Origin: Ceratothoa steindachneri
Taxonomy: Eukaryota; Arthropoda; Malacostraca; Isopoda; Cymothoidae
Reading direction: 5' to 3'
NCBI GenBank assembly: GCA_963969495.1
Contig: OZ018326.1
Span: 151,371,806 to 151,435,805 of the forward strand
DNA: 64,000 nucleotides
Position 1 is the first letter of the stretch. Every line of letters starts with the position of its first letter. The notes beneath the pieces are model-generated. The model was not told the origin of the DNA. It made no database searches and worked only from the letters and a program-made list of their open reading frames with translations. Of the stretch, positions 33,600 to 45,049 are shown piece by piece. A program made the translations under genes and the position numbers.

Positions 33600-35560
33600 T
33601 ATCTCCTCACTCCCACTTTTACAATCAAGTAAACTTTAGTTAAGAGTTCTTTCGTATCTCCTATTTTATATCCTGATCTATGCAGTTTTAGGACTCGAAG
33701 AGTTTGCATCGTAGTATCAAAAGGCTGAATATGAAGACAAACTAAGTAAATTTTAGAGCCAAGTTTTATAACTTTATCCAAGAGAATCAGGATTGACTTG
33801 GCAAAGTACAAAGAACAAAAGGTGTAGCTCACCTGGGCAGAGCAACCAAAGTCAACTTTGAAACTCCAACACCTTCTAAATTTTTCATATTTTACTTCTT
33901 CTTTGCCTCTTCTCTCCCTCTCTTAAACTTTCCCCGTCTCCCATATGTACCCGGCTGTCTATCGGCCAAACTAGAGCAAATGAGAGCGTGTCAGGGAGAA
34001 CGTGGTTTTCGGTCAGCCTGGGATGGCCCCTTACCGACTCTACATGCGGGATGGGACACACAAGGAATAAGGAGGAACCCATGAGGCCGTGTTATGCCTT
34101 TCCCCATAAAAAACAAAGAGTTGTGTGGTGTAAAGTGGTGTAAATTGTATGCAATGCAAGTTTTATAATGATAAAACCCAAGCTAGCGATAGCCGATCAA
34201 ACCACTGAATTTCGAAAGTATGAGACACATTCACAATTTTATCTCGTCTAAGAGAAAAAGAATCAGAGTAGGCAAGGAAATGACTATGTCCCCTTTCTTT
34301 ATTCTATTATGATGTTTCATAATAAATGGACTTTATTATTTCTCCGATCCCAAATCGTTCATCGAAGCCTTCTGGTCATCTGGCACCGCCGCAGCCTCTC
34401 GCACAATCCCATATCATATATCCGTACGCAATCATTCTTAATGGCTTACGCCCTGTTTTTACTATACCTTTCCTTTTCTCTGTCACATCTTTGCTTTGAG
34501 TATGTGACTGAAAAGAGTAAGTAGATCATAAAGCGTATGTAATATTCTTAATGATGACGGTAAAGTCTATTAGCTATAATGATAAATCCTGATTATTATT
34601 GAATTAGTTTGATTATTATGAGGTTAAAATCTTCATTAAGAAGCCATAAAAAATTATGACATATGGTGATTGATTTTGTGGTAAAGCTGGAACTATCATA
34701 TGATAAGTGAATATATATAAGCACCAGCTTTGTGTAAATTGGCTGAAAATTCTTTATTTATAGTTTTTTCGAGCATTTTCAGCCCTATCGTCCGAGCACA
34801 TTTGTTTTCTGTAGAGCTTCGCTTGCTTGTGATTCGCGGTGAGAATGCGCTAGTCTTTCGTTCGCCTGTCTCGCAGGAACGGTTTCTGACTTTATAAAAT
34901 GAGAATTAACGACCTCTGGGAGTAATATACAAATATATCGGCATACGAGGCCATTACAGAAGCGCCCTCTCCCTCGATCATTATTTATCTCAGCGCTACC
35001 GTGGATGAAACTCTATCTCTCCATTCTAAAACAATCACTCACGATCTTTCTTCCACGGCCATTCCATCACTGACATAATCTTATAGTTTCTCTTCTGCAG
35101 GCTCAAGCGCGAAGGGGGCACGCCCTTTTTCGCTCTTGCATTTGGGTCTGGGTCATTCCAGCGAAGCAACGCTCTTATATGTCTGGAACGGCTCGACGGA
35201 GAAAAGTGCCTGGAACTCATCATTTCCAGAAGACCGCCATAGACAGCTTTTGACCAATGACCACCACTCTGATGAGACCGACAGGGGGGAGATGGACTCG
35301 ACCATTCTATTTCCATACAAGACGTCGCCACTTGTCACAAAGAGGCACAACTAATTAATAAATGTAAACTCCCAAGCAGAGCTCTTAGAAGAAAACGAAA
35401 ACTCTTTTGGGTTTCTCTTTTTATTTCCACCTCTTGATTGAATATTTCTCAATCCAAGTTCGGAATGAGAAAACCTAACAACTACAGACTCCCGAGGATT
35501 ACTTGCTTAATTAAAACACAGATTGAATTAAAACAACGGAAGCTTTTATCTAAGAACAAC
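33600..35560. other. No gene recognised; GC-richer patch at 34780-35350
   Basis: The patch at 34780-35350 has several overlapping open frames on both strands (35035-35331 minus, 35136-35354 plus), none with a recognisable domain. It could be an old exon or LTR, but nothing decides this. Confidence 0.5.
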
Positions 35561-35561
35561 G

Positions 35562-35566
<5 letters not shown>

Positions 35567-35630
<64 letters not shown>
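35567..35630. repeat. (TA)n microsatellite
   Basis: About 32 TA units, followed by ACCCATTG. Confidence 0.98.
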
Positions 35631-35631
<1 letters not shown>

Positions 35632-35639
35632 CCCATTGA

Positions 35640-36800
35640 TATCAAAAAGAAACAAAAAACAACGCTAATAAATTAACAGAAGTTAATTTTGCATGTAAAC
35701 GCTGAATAAAGAGTAATTAAAAGGGTTTCCGCTCAACATTTTTAGCATGAAAGGAAAACGAATTATAGAGGCATGAATCCATTCCGACTGGCCTCTCTTC
35801 ATTAAGCTCATGTTACAGGATTTAAAGCGCGCAGAAACAGGGAAAATGAAAGGGATATTTCGCTGATTACTTTCCTTTGAAATGCAACTCTTCCTTTACG
35901 CAACGCCCTAATTATCTTATATAGCTCCTCACTCAAGAGCAGCTAAATTACCCGAAGGAATTTTTCGACATATGTGTGCCTAGAATGATTTGGTTTTATT
36001 ATCATATATAATCAGTCATTTCATATTCTTTGATATAATTTTATTACTTTGTGGCCAAAATATTCTCTTGGAATATTTTTTGTCTTCTCAATTTCGAATT
36101 ACACTCGAAATCACACGAGGCTTGAACTTTAGTTTTATCTTAACGTCTACATAATGCGCACATATACGTCAATAGAAGTTTATAAGCACTACTCAAATTT
36201 TGCCTATTTCCTAAATGCCGTTCACTTTTACCTGTTCGGTTGAGCTCTAACGGATATGAAAATATGGAAATCATATCTCTCCCTCGTCCTCAAATTTTGG
36301 CAGCCTTTCCTGTTTTTTCTCTCTTAGAAATCCACATGACGACACCGATTATCATAAACGAGAAGTAGATCGCATGAAGAAAATAAAAAATTGGGAATAT
36401 TTGTTAACAGAGAAGAAAGGAGAAAATAAGGATGACAGCCGTAAAACTGATTTATAAGATCGATTGGGATTACCACCTAAATAATAATTCTTTTTATTGA
36501 CATAATTCGTTTTTTTAATATTTCGAAACAAGTTAAACTTTAAAATAAATGCTCATAATTTTACTAACCATTAGTATTTAACAAAAGAAATTTTAGTTTT
36601 CATTATATTCAAAGATTAAGTTTAAAATAAGAGTGGAGTGCAAAAAATAGGTTCGTCGCTAAAAATTTCTTAATAATTTTATCTTTTAATAAAGAAAACA
36701 AAATGTTGTCCTTTGTTTTGGTACCATTTCAGAAAATTCTTGCAAATAAATTTTCTCTATTTCATTTTTAGTAGATGTCTAGAGATTTCTAAGCATGTTT
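35640..36800. other. AT-rich spacer before Merlin-1
   Basis: No frame, RNA gene or repeat recognised. Confidence 0.6.
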
Positions 36801-36823
36801 CTAGCTTATGTGGGTGCTGGTTT

Positions 36824-37478
36824 GGTATGCGATCTACGCGTCATGAATCTAAAATGGTATGCGATCTACGCGTCATGAATCTAAAATGGTATGCGATCTA
36901 CGCGTCATGAATCTATATTGGTATGCGATCTACGCGTCATGAATCTACATTGGTATGCGATCTACGCGTCATGAATCTATATTGGTATGCGATCTACGCG
37001 TCATGAATCTACATTGGTATGCGATCTACGCGTCATGAATCTAAAATGGTATGCGATCTACGCGTCATGAATCTAAAATGGTATGCGATCTACGCGTCAT
37101 GAATCTATATTGGTATGCGATCTACGCGTCATGAATCTACATTGGTATGCGATCTACGCGTCATGAATCTACATTGGTATGCGATCTACGCGTCATGAAT
37201 CTACATTGTTATGCGATCTACGCGTCATGAATCTACATTGGTATGCGATCTACGCGTCATGAATCTATATTGGTATGCGATCTACGCGTCATGAATCTAT
37301 ATTGGTATGCGATCTACGCGTCATGAATCTATATTGGTATGCGATCTACGCGTCATGAATCTATATTGGTATGCGATCTACGCGTCATGAATCTACATTG
37401 GTATGCGATCTACGCGTCATGAATCTACATTGGTATGCGATCTACGCGTCATGAATCTACATTGGTATGCGATCTACA
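36824..37478 (+). repeat. 32-bp tandem satellite derived from Merlin TIR
   Basis: Twenty complete 32-bp units plus 15 bases of a 21st run in strict register. Each starts GGTATGCGATCTACGCGTCA, followed by TGAATCTA and a variable AAAT, TATT or CATT. Apart from these tails I see only one substitution (GTTATGC at unit 13). The first 15 bases are the transposon's own TIR core. The array is far better preserved than the transposase beside it. No spacers occur, so it is not a CRISPR. Confidence 0.98.
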
Positions 37479-37735
37479 CTGCGCTTAGGTATTGTTTCGC
37501 ATGGTTTTAGGAGAATTTCAGGTCACATTTACGAAAACGATTTTTGATCCAATCTAGTAAAATGGAGAATGAGTCGAGTCTTAAAGGATTAAACCAAGAA
37601 TAATTAAGGGCATCGAATCCAAGCAAACTTCATTTCTTCTTAGGTCTTTGTGATATTGATTGCTTTATGATTGTATGTGCAATCTTCTGTCATTTTTCTT
37701 ACTTCACATCTCATTATCTAAAAAAAAACATTCAA

Positions 37736-38722
37736 ATGTTAGCCAAAGAATTTTACCAAGAGTTCGCCAATGAGCAAAAGGCAATTGCATTTTTAAATAG
37801 AAATGGTCTTTTAGATGGAGAAAATCAAGCTGCAGCAGGTCATCGTTGTGTCGGGGAAATGAAGGAAACTGGAAGAAAGCAGAGAAATGGTGAAATTCAG
37901 CCTACCCTACGAAGCAAGGCTCGCGGATGCCAAACGCTGCGTTCGATCCGCACTGGAAACGTTTTCTTCCATTAGACTGATTTGAATAACAGAATAAACT
38001 GCAATCTTTCTCTATGCAAAATTTGAGAACTCATTTATTATTTTATTCAAGATCTCTTCTGTGATACGGTTCATCAGTTGACATGTAGAGGTAAGGAAGC
38101 AATCATTGATTGGTTCAATATGTGCCGTGAACTTTGCTCAAATATTGTTTCCGTTAACAATGTGGAAAACGGTAGGCACTGAAGAATAGCCAGTGCAAAT
38201 CGATGAAGCGCGGTTTGCAGGACGCCGAAAATACAACAGGGGAAAATTACTGCAAGGATATCAGGCTCCAGAGTCACCTGATAGCAAAGCTGACGTACAA
38301 AACAACCGAAAGGATGAGAGAAGAATGAATGATGCACGGGTCTTCGGCTTGAAACAAGGTAACGATTGTCGCTATTTCTATGTAGGAAAACGAATTCGAG
38401 AAACACTTGAACCCATTATTCTAAGAGAGGTTTATTCATTCTGGCGAATGGCCTGCGTATTGTAACTTAAATCGCATAAATTACCGTCATTTAACTATGA
38501 ACCATCCATAGCATTATGTTGATCCAAATACTGAGGCAAACACTCAGTCAATTGAAAAAAGCTGACTGGATGCAAAGATTCGGATTTTGAGAAAAAATGA
38601 GAAGAGTCAGCAAAAACACCTTTAAATCTCACATTGATTATATTTGCTGGCCAATGATGAGAAAAAACATCCAAGATCTTTTTCTTGCTTTTCTAGATGA
38701 TGTAAGATCTATTCACCACTAA
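37736..38722 (+). pseudogene. Merlin-1 transposase relic (IS1016/ISXO2-type)
   Basis: The frame with ATG at 37736 reads LAKEFYQEFANEQKAIAFLN RNGLL and then HRCVGEMKE, the degenerate zinc-ribbon start. It runs to 37975 and continues in other frames: IDWFNMCRELCSNIVSVNN near 38105-38160, QIDEARFAGRRKYNRGK (38195-38245, first catalytic Asp in the IDE motif), FFYVGKRIRETLEPIILR-like sequence near 38380-38425, a HVDP/NTEANTQSIEKSW-like stretch at about 38510-38570 (the TxxIExxW box with the final Glu), ending at TAA 38720. All catalytic regions can be located, but stops and frameshifts disable it. Order and motifs follow the family closely. Confidence 0.85.
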
Positions 38723-38783
38723 AATATGTTAAATAAATATATAAAATAAATAAAAAACATGAGTATTATTTATCCCATAATAA

Positions 38784-38861
38784 GCGTAGATCGCATACCA
38801 AAATAGAATATGACTCTCGCAGATAACATAGCTACGTAGATTGCATACCGAACCGGCAACC
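38784..38861 (-). repeat. Right subterminal and terminal repeats of Merlin-1
   Basis: On the minus strand the outer TIR (38835-38861) and an inner TGGTATGCGATCTACGC (38784-38800) share the core of the left satellite, about 50 bases apart. Repeated cores at both ends suggest transposase binding sites. Confidence 0.85.
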
Positions 38862-38904
38862 TTAATTGTTTCTTAAATATGTATCAACATCCAAGTAAAG
38901 TTTA

Positions 38905-39835
38905 AATTTTAAATTTATTACCCGATAAAGTAGAATTTTGAATTAATTATCCGATAAATTAATAGAATTTTGAATTAATTACCAGATAAATTAACATTTT
39001 ATTTGAATTATCATATAAAGTAAAAAAGATTTTATTTTAAATAGGAGATTAAGTAAAAAAATCATTAATTGCCTGCTAAAGTAACCCACTATTAAATGAA
39101 TTAACAGATAACGTAACATAATTTTAAATAAATTACCTGATGCAGTGACAGAATTTTAATTGAAATGAATTAACAGATAACGTAACAGAATTTTAAATGA
39201 ATTACCTGATGCAGTAACAGAATTTTAATTGAAATATCAGATGAAGTAACAGAATTTTGATTTAATTACCAGATAAAATCATAGAATTTTAAATGAATTA
39301 TCCGATAAAGTAACATAATTTTTATTTGAATTATCAATAAAAGTAACAAAACTTTAATCTAATTTCCAGATAATATAATATATTTTCTATTAAATTGCCA
39401 GAGAAAGTAACATAACTTTAAATGAATGACCCAATAAAGTAACAGAATCTTAATTGAACCTCTAAATAAAGTAACATAATTTTAAATGAATTATCCTAAA
39501 AAGTAACACAATTCATATAGATTACCGATAAAGCAACATAAATTATATTCATTTATCAGATAAAGTAATATAATTTAAAAAGATATACCAGATAAAGTAA
39601 CAGGATTCTTATTGAATTACTTGATAAAGTAACAAAATTTTAAATGAATTACCAGGTAAAGAAACATAATTTTAAATTAATTACACCAAAATGTAACAGA
39701 ATGTTAAATGAATTACCCGATAAATAAACAGGATTTTAATTGGATTACCATATAAAGTAACATAATATTGAATTAATTACCGATAAAGTAACAAAATGTA
39801 ATTGAATTACCAGATAATGCAACATAATTTTAAAA
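38905..39835. repeat. AT-rich minisatellite, about 32-bp period
   Basis: Roughly 28 diverged units follow the pattern GATAAAGTAACAGAATTTTA then AATGAATTACCA. Substitutions and small indels are common, so the array is old. It begins about 45 bases beyond the right end of Merlin-1. Its unit sequence is unrelated to the Merlin satellite although the period is similar. Confidence 0.95.
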
Positions 39836-40149
39836 GAGCACAAAAACACGTTTCATAAAATGCAAGTGTAGGAAACGAAAGCCATATATGTCAATATCCA
39901 TATTTGTTTTTAATTAGCCGTTTAGTAAGAATTAATTTTCCTTATTTAACATTGGCAAACGAATGAATTTAAATGAAGGAATCTCATTGCAACAACCCCT
40001 GCTGCTCTTCAGGTCCTAAATTTTCACAAGAACTTTGTTTTCTAGATTTAATTAATAATACCCTCTTTTGCATGGCACTCTTCAATGGAAAAGGCTTTCA
40101 TATGGGTAAACAGGTAGCGGCGTTGGAGACCATACAAAATAAAGTTTTA

Positions 40150-40990
40150 GTTGGGAAAAGCTAACTGACCTGGAAGACTGAAAGCCATGGGAAGATTAGA
40201 AATGTTACCTGCATCATGATGATTCCGCAAGAGTATCAAAGTTCTCACCTTATAACTGCTTTTCAATGCTCTGTGGACACTGTAAAGGCTATAAGACGTG
40301 ACATCGGCTGTTGTAACGTAGACTTCGAAGTCATCGCCAGCAGAAAGCGATACAACAGGCGTTTCGTCTGCTTCCGCATGAAGCTGGCCCTGAATGAGGT
40401 CCTTCCCTACCCCTCGCACAAGAGGCGCAAGGGCCAAATTATGACAGCCAAGGCTAAGAAGACCGTTTGACTAAGGCAAAAACGATCATGGGACGATCTG
40501 GTTCTTCTCAGACGAAAGGGACTTCTCCCAAGACCAGTTACACAACAACCAGAACAATAGGTAGCTTGCCTACAATCTATGCGATGTTCCATCTATCATG
40601 AAAAACAAGTTACCACGTAACTGTGATGGTCTTTAAGTGTGTTCCAGATAGGGTGACGCCATACTGCCCCACTTGTGTGGGCTTGTTCTTGTCACAATTC
40701 AGACGACTATGTGATGCTGGTGGAGAGTGTGATCAAACCTGGGCTGGAGAGGGTGGCTGCTGGAAGGTCATAACTGCTGAAAGAGTCAGAAGTGGTTGTT
40801 GGAGAATTTCTACAACTTCAACACTTGAGAAAGGCAAAGAATCTCATGAACAAGCTGAAGCATGATGTTGAGCCGGGGACGATCTAGTTCTTTTCAAGTA
40901 AAAAGAAATACTATCAGGACTAGTTGACCAACATTCAGAACGACAGAGCTTACAGAGCAAGGCTTCATTCTGACTCTAACTATACAATAT
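40150..40990 (+). pseudogene. Tc1/mariner-like transposase relic with duplicated segment
   Basis: N-terminal sequence SVDTVKAIRRDIGCCNVDFE at 40265-40330 looks like the helix-turn-helix part, followed by KRYNRRFVC, then PSHKRRKGQIMTAKAKK to 40470. After a frameshift WFFSDERDFSQDQLHNNQNN (40498-40557) carries the first catalytic Asp (FSDE). VMVFKCV and DYVMLVESVIKPGLERVAAG (about 40705-40765) fit the region before the second Asp. Then KAKNLMNKLKHDVEPGTI and FFSSKKKYYQD repeat the KRLLxKLKHxxEPGxxWFFSDExxFxQD region a second time near 40835-40925. The last third of the enzyme is missing. It is non-functional and rearranged. Confidence 0.75.
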
Positions 40991-41149
40991 AAAAACACAT
41001 CAGGGAGTATTATCATAGTACAACAGTAGCCAAAGTTAGTGCTATGGTCAGTGTTAATATATTAAAGAAATAAAACATGGGGAGCAGATGTTATCTTCAA
41101 TTCTTGACCCGCAGTGTTTTATTAACCTTACATTATTCACATCCAGGTT

Positions 41150-41902
41150 GACAATTCTAACGGACCGAGATTATTTGCCCTGCTTTCCGACAAATCCAAA
41201 GAACCTATGATAGATTTTTTGCAAAAGTAAATGATTTAGGGCAAAGTCAAGAACCTGAAAGCATTATCATGAATTTTGAAAAGGCATCTCGCAACAGTTT
41301 TTTGGATATATTCCCTAATGCCGATCTAACAAGTTGCCCTTTTCACTTAGGTCAAAATGTATATAGACACATAGTACAAGATGGATTCAAGTGTAAATAT
41401 CACGAAGATGATACTTTCAGCCTTAAGATCCGCTGTTTTGTGGGATTAGCTTTTTAACCTAGGTGACGACGTAATTGACGGATTTAAGGAATTAATCGAT
41501 GACGACGATATTCCGCAATCATTGGTGTTATATTTTGGAAATAATTATATAGGCCTAGTCAGAGGAAGGGGTCAAAGAAGGCGACGACTTGAACCAACAT
41601 TCCCCATCGCATCTTTGAATATTTATGAACGATCTCTGATAGGAATGCCACGCACAAATTAATAGTCGGGACGCCTACCATGGAACTTTAAATCACGCTC
41701 TAACGGCATATCATCTTAATATCTGGAATCTGATTAAAATCCTCAAGCGTGAAGAGGAAATTGCAAACTGCAAAGTACATAATTCCTTCAAGGAGAACAA
41801 ATTCTAAAAAAGAAGAAGTATAGAGACTTAAGCAAGCGCATAATTACTCTGTTGCAACGCTATGATTATTCCCAAAAGCGCGAATTTTTGTCTGCTGTGT
41901 AA
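41150..41902 (+). pseudogene. MULE (Mutator-like) transposase C-terminal relic
   Basis: The sequence begins LFALLSDKS and shifts frame to TYDRFFAKVNDLG. It then runs open through IIMNFEKASRNSFLDIFPNA, SCPFHLGQNVYRHI and FSLKIRCFVGLAF to a stop at 41457. It resumes with DVIDGFKELIDDDDIPQSLV, YFGNNYIGLVRGRGQRRRRL, PTFPIASLNIYERSLIGMPR then TN and a stop, and in shifted frame LNIWNLIKILKREEEIANCK and KKKYRDLNKRIITLLQRYDY to TAA at 41900. The DFEKA (here NFEKA), C-x-FHLxQ and RTNNxxE-like motifs identify the MULE transposase seen in animals. The Asp of DFEKA is Asn here. The N-terminal half is absent. Confidence 0.9.
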
Positions 41903-41924
41903 CACAATTTAAAATTTTGATCCA

Positions 41925-42215
41925 ATCTACACGTTTTAGCAGATTCGAAGCTTGATAAATAATCTAATCTATATATTTTAACAAATTTAAAGCTTGATAA
42001 ATGGAATCTAATAATCTACATGTTCTAACAAAATTTTAAGCTTGATAAATAATCTAATAATCTACATGTTCTAACAAAATTTTAAGCTTGATAAATAATC
42101 TAATCTACATGTTTTAACAAAGTTGAAGCTTCATAAATATAATCTAATAATCTACATGTTTTAAGACATATGAAGCTTAAGAAATAATCTAATCCACATG
42201 TTTTAACTGAGCCAA
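41925..42215. repeat. Diverged 46-bp tandem repeat next to MULE
   Basis: About six units share AAGCTTGATAAATAATCTAA, then TCTACATGTTxTAAC. They start about 25 bases after the MULE stop codon. Such arrays are known as subterminal repeats of MULEs, so they may be the element's right end. Confidence 0.9.
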
Positions 42216-42219
42216 GATT

Positions 42220-42750
42220 CAACGCCTAAAAACATACGTATTAAGTATAAATGCAACTTTTGGTCCAGTTAAACAATCAGATTCCATATTGTAGGAACTA
42301 TTCAGCAGTTAGTGTGAATATTTTGTTCATCTTTAGGTTCAAGATCATACGGAATTTATTTTCTCGAACTTGGCCCTAAAGAAAGTAGATGGGTCAGTAA
42401 AATGGGTCAGAAATAGAATAAAGAAGTCCTCATTAAAAATCGGAATATAGTGATTTGAGAAGCGCATTGTATATGGGAAAGCCTTTATTCATTTAATTGG
42501 CTGTCAACCCCCCTCCCATTAAAAATCCTTGATCTTAGCCGTTATGTCCACGACTAGTACAACTGAGTAAGCGATTCCTCTCCTGAACCAACAATACGTC
42601 TTTGGTCTATCAGTTGGGAGCTATAGGTTTAAAAGAATCGACCGGTTTGGCAGCGACCTCAGGTTGATGTTCGCTGTGTCAGTAATGCTCGTGCGGGATT
42701 GTTTCCTTTTGCGCGATCATATTCTTTTCCGAGGAAAGGAGAGTTTACTT
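42220..42750. other. Spacer between MULE repeats and Gypsy copy B
   Basis: No domain recognised. No integrase sequence precedes copy B here, so copy B is truncated at its left side or interrupted. Confidence 0.5.
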
Positions 42751-42754
42751 CGAA

Positions 42755-44171
42755 ATGTCTGAAAATCTTGGAGACAAAAGGCGTGAGAAGTTGTCTTGGA
42801 GATACAGCTCACATTTTTCAAATTACTTGCAAATTGCTCGCGTAGATACCCAATTTGAACACAACATTCAGCTGACCACCCAAGAGACTATTAGGTCCAA
42901 GCCGTATCCAATACCCGTCTATTTGAGAGGAGCCTTTAATGCCGAAGTCGATAAATTATTAAATTTAAAAATAATTCAACCTTCAAAATCTGACTATTGC
43001 TTTCCTATCGTTATGGTCAAGAAACCAAATAATTCTTATCGGTTGTGCATTGAATTTAGGAAGCTAAATGCTGTTAGTGTGTTCGATGCAGAGCCGATTT
43101 CCCTTATTGATCAAAATCTCCATTTGTTTGAGAAAGCCAAGTTTATAACCGAACTGGACTTATGTAAGGCCTATTACTAGATCCCATTACGGAAAGAGGT
43201 TAAAAGGTACACCGCTTTCCCAACCTAAAAGGGGTTAATGCAATTTCGTCGGCTCTACTTTGGTCTCTTCACCGCATTCAGCAACTATAATAGATTGATT
43301 AGACGAATACTAAATAGGCTACCCCATATATCGTTCTATTTTGACAACATTTACGTGGCAACAAATGAATGGGAGCAGCACCTGACCACCCTCCAAGCGC
43401 TGTTGCAAAGGCTCAGGGAACATTTTTGGTCCGAATAAATGGTCCGAGGTAATGCCATTTTGAATTTAGCACCATAGAATATTTAGGCTTTCGCATAGGG
43501 AATAACGAACTAGCTCATCAGGAAGAAAAGATCCTAACCCTCGTCAAAATGCCACTGCCTACGTCCAAGAAACAATTAAGGTCATTCATGGGTTCCGCCT
43601 CATTTTATCGGAGATTCATCCACAGTTTTGCCACCTTTTACGCTCCCCTGTGCGAACTCCTGAAAGGGAAGGCCCCAGAACACCTCTTGCGGACATCACT
43701 GTCAATTAACAGTTTCAACCAACTTAAAGGTAAATTAGCGTCAGCCTCAATATTATGGTTGCCTAATCCCTCCGAACCATTTGGCATCTGGACGGACACC
43801 AGCAATGATGGTATAGGTTATATATTAATCCAGTACGGGAACAATAACGAGAGTTTTCCTATCGCTTACGCCAGTCGAAATTTGCTACCCCGCGAGAAGA
43901 ACTATGCTGCGATTGAGCGAAAAGCCCTCGCAATAATTTGAGGAATTCAAAATTCAAAATGTTTTTAGTAGGAAAAGAGTTTATAATAGAGACAGACCCC
44001 AAACCTTTGTTTTATCTCAGAAACATTAAAAATAATAATCGCCGATTAATGCACTGGAGCTTGTGCCTCCAGGAATTCGAATTCAGAATATTATATATCA
44101 AAGGCTCTGAAAACTGTATGGCTGACAGTTTAAGCCGAAATCCTTTCGATTCCCCTCCAAACGAATATTGA
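42755..44171 (+). pseudogene. Gypsy copy B: RT and RNase H
   Basis: Starting in the linker (DKRREKLSWRYSSHFSNYL), RT follows as EHNIQLTTQETIRSKPYPIP, IVMVKKPNNSYRLCIEFRKL, motif A LDLCKAYY then a stop in place of Gln, motif B MQFRRLYFGL, and catalytic box FYFDN (43334-43348) in place of YxDD. The thumb is frameshifted near 43440. RNase H is readable: FGIWTDTSNDGIG, AYASRNLLPREKNYAAIERK, FIIETDPKPLFYL and GSENCMADSLSRNPF, ending in TGA at 44169. The protein ends right after RNase H and no integrase follows, supporting the integrase-first order inferred from copy A. Two stops and frameshifts disable it. Confidence 0.9.
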
Positions 44172-44516
44172 GCTTACTATATTTTTTCTGTATATATGTT
44201 CAGTCTAAATTTCTGTTAGGTTAAGGAAACATGTACCCCCTTTTGTATTTATCTTTCTGTTAAACTAACTTTAAATTATTATGGAAACGAGGCAGATGTG
44301 CCTCCCTCCCGAAATAAATTGATAATAATTGTGGTTATTGTAAGTTAGTTATTTTCTATATGACAATGATTGACCTATGTATATTTCCCCAGTCCCTCTA
44401 TTGGTATTTATTTTTTGTGTTATTTTGTGTTCCCTTTTAATTTAGTACCATGTATTCTTCTTTTTTTATTTTTCGATGCCAATTTATTATGAAAAACCCT
44501 TCTTTTTTACCCGGGA

Positions 44517-44960
44517 TGTCACTTCTTCCAGAAGTTCCTTCTTAAGTGAGGAGGAAATGTCAGAGAGAGAGTCACGCGGACGTAGAGGCCTAGGGAGTAT
44601 CTCACAGACGAGAAGACCTTCCCTTCAATCGGCGTCTTTAGGTAAACTTCCGGGTCGATAAGATGAGCTGAGACAAGCCAAACTAGAGCCCGGGAAAAGA
44701 TCAGCGGGAGGGTGCGAAGTTCACGTCCGCCGCGCCCCTTCAGATAGAGTGAGACCCACTTCCGTCAGCCAGTGAAATCGCTTTCGGCGACCCAGAATAT
44801 AATTCCCAGCACGGGCATGAGAAAATCAGTATTCTCCAGTATTTGCCAGCATCACCCAAGGACAAGACGCGCAAATTCTCAAGCGACCCCCGCACTCCAA
44901 GGTCTCGCAGGCAAGAAATACTTATTCAGAATTAACGACAGCCAAGCAACGTGAAGACTA
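44517..44960 (+). repeat. Candidate LTR of Gypsy copy B
   Basis: TGTCACTTCTTC starts a GC-richer block about 345 bases after the RNase H stop, as behind copy A. GTCAGAGAGAGAG and CCCTTCAATC are shared with the copy A block. A TATA-like AATATAATT lies at about 44796. The end is not determined. Confidence 0.4.
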
Positions 44961-45049
44961 GTACTTCTGGATTTTTGTCGTTAATGTCGTGCTCTTTGTA
45001 TGATGTCATGAACATTGGCCACAACTGCTTGAGTGAATCAGCCACTATT

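Larger units (their letters stand above)
36813..38861 (+). mobile_element. Merlin-1 DNA transposon with satellite-expanded left end
   Basis: This element of about 2.05 kb is bounded by terminal inverted repeats of 26-27 bases: left GGTGCTGGTTTGGTATGCGA and, read inward from 38861, GGTTGCCGGTTCGGTATGCA, both continuing ATCTACG (one gap, three mismatches). The inner part, GGTATGCGATCTACG, is repeated: 21 times on the left (36824-37478), and once more in inverted form at 38784-38800 on the right. The interior encodes a Merlin transposase relic. Candidate 8-bp flanks CTTATGTG and CTTAATTG agree at only 6 positions, so the target duplication is unproven. Confidence 0.85.

Noticed and set aside
36824..37478. 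Regular 32-bp repeats resembling a CRISPR array
   Set aside because: The repeats are directly contiguous, with no unique spacers, and the unit is the end of a transposon in what appears to be an animal genome.
36805..38869. 8-bp target duplication for Merlin-1 (CTTATGTG versus CTTAATTG)
   Set aside because: Only 6 of 8 positions agree, and the fit requires shifting the element end by one base; not reported as real.
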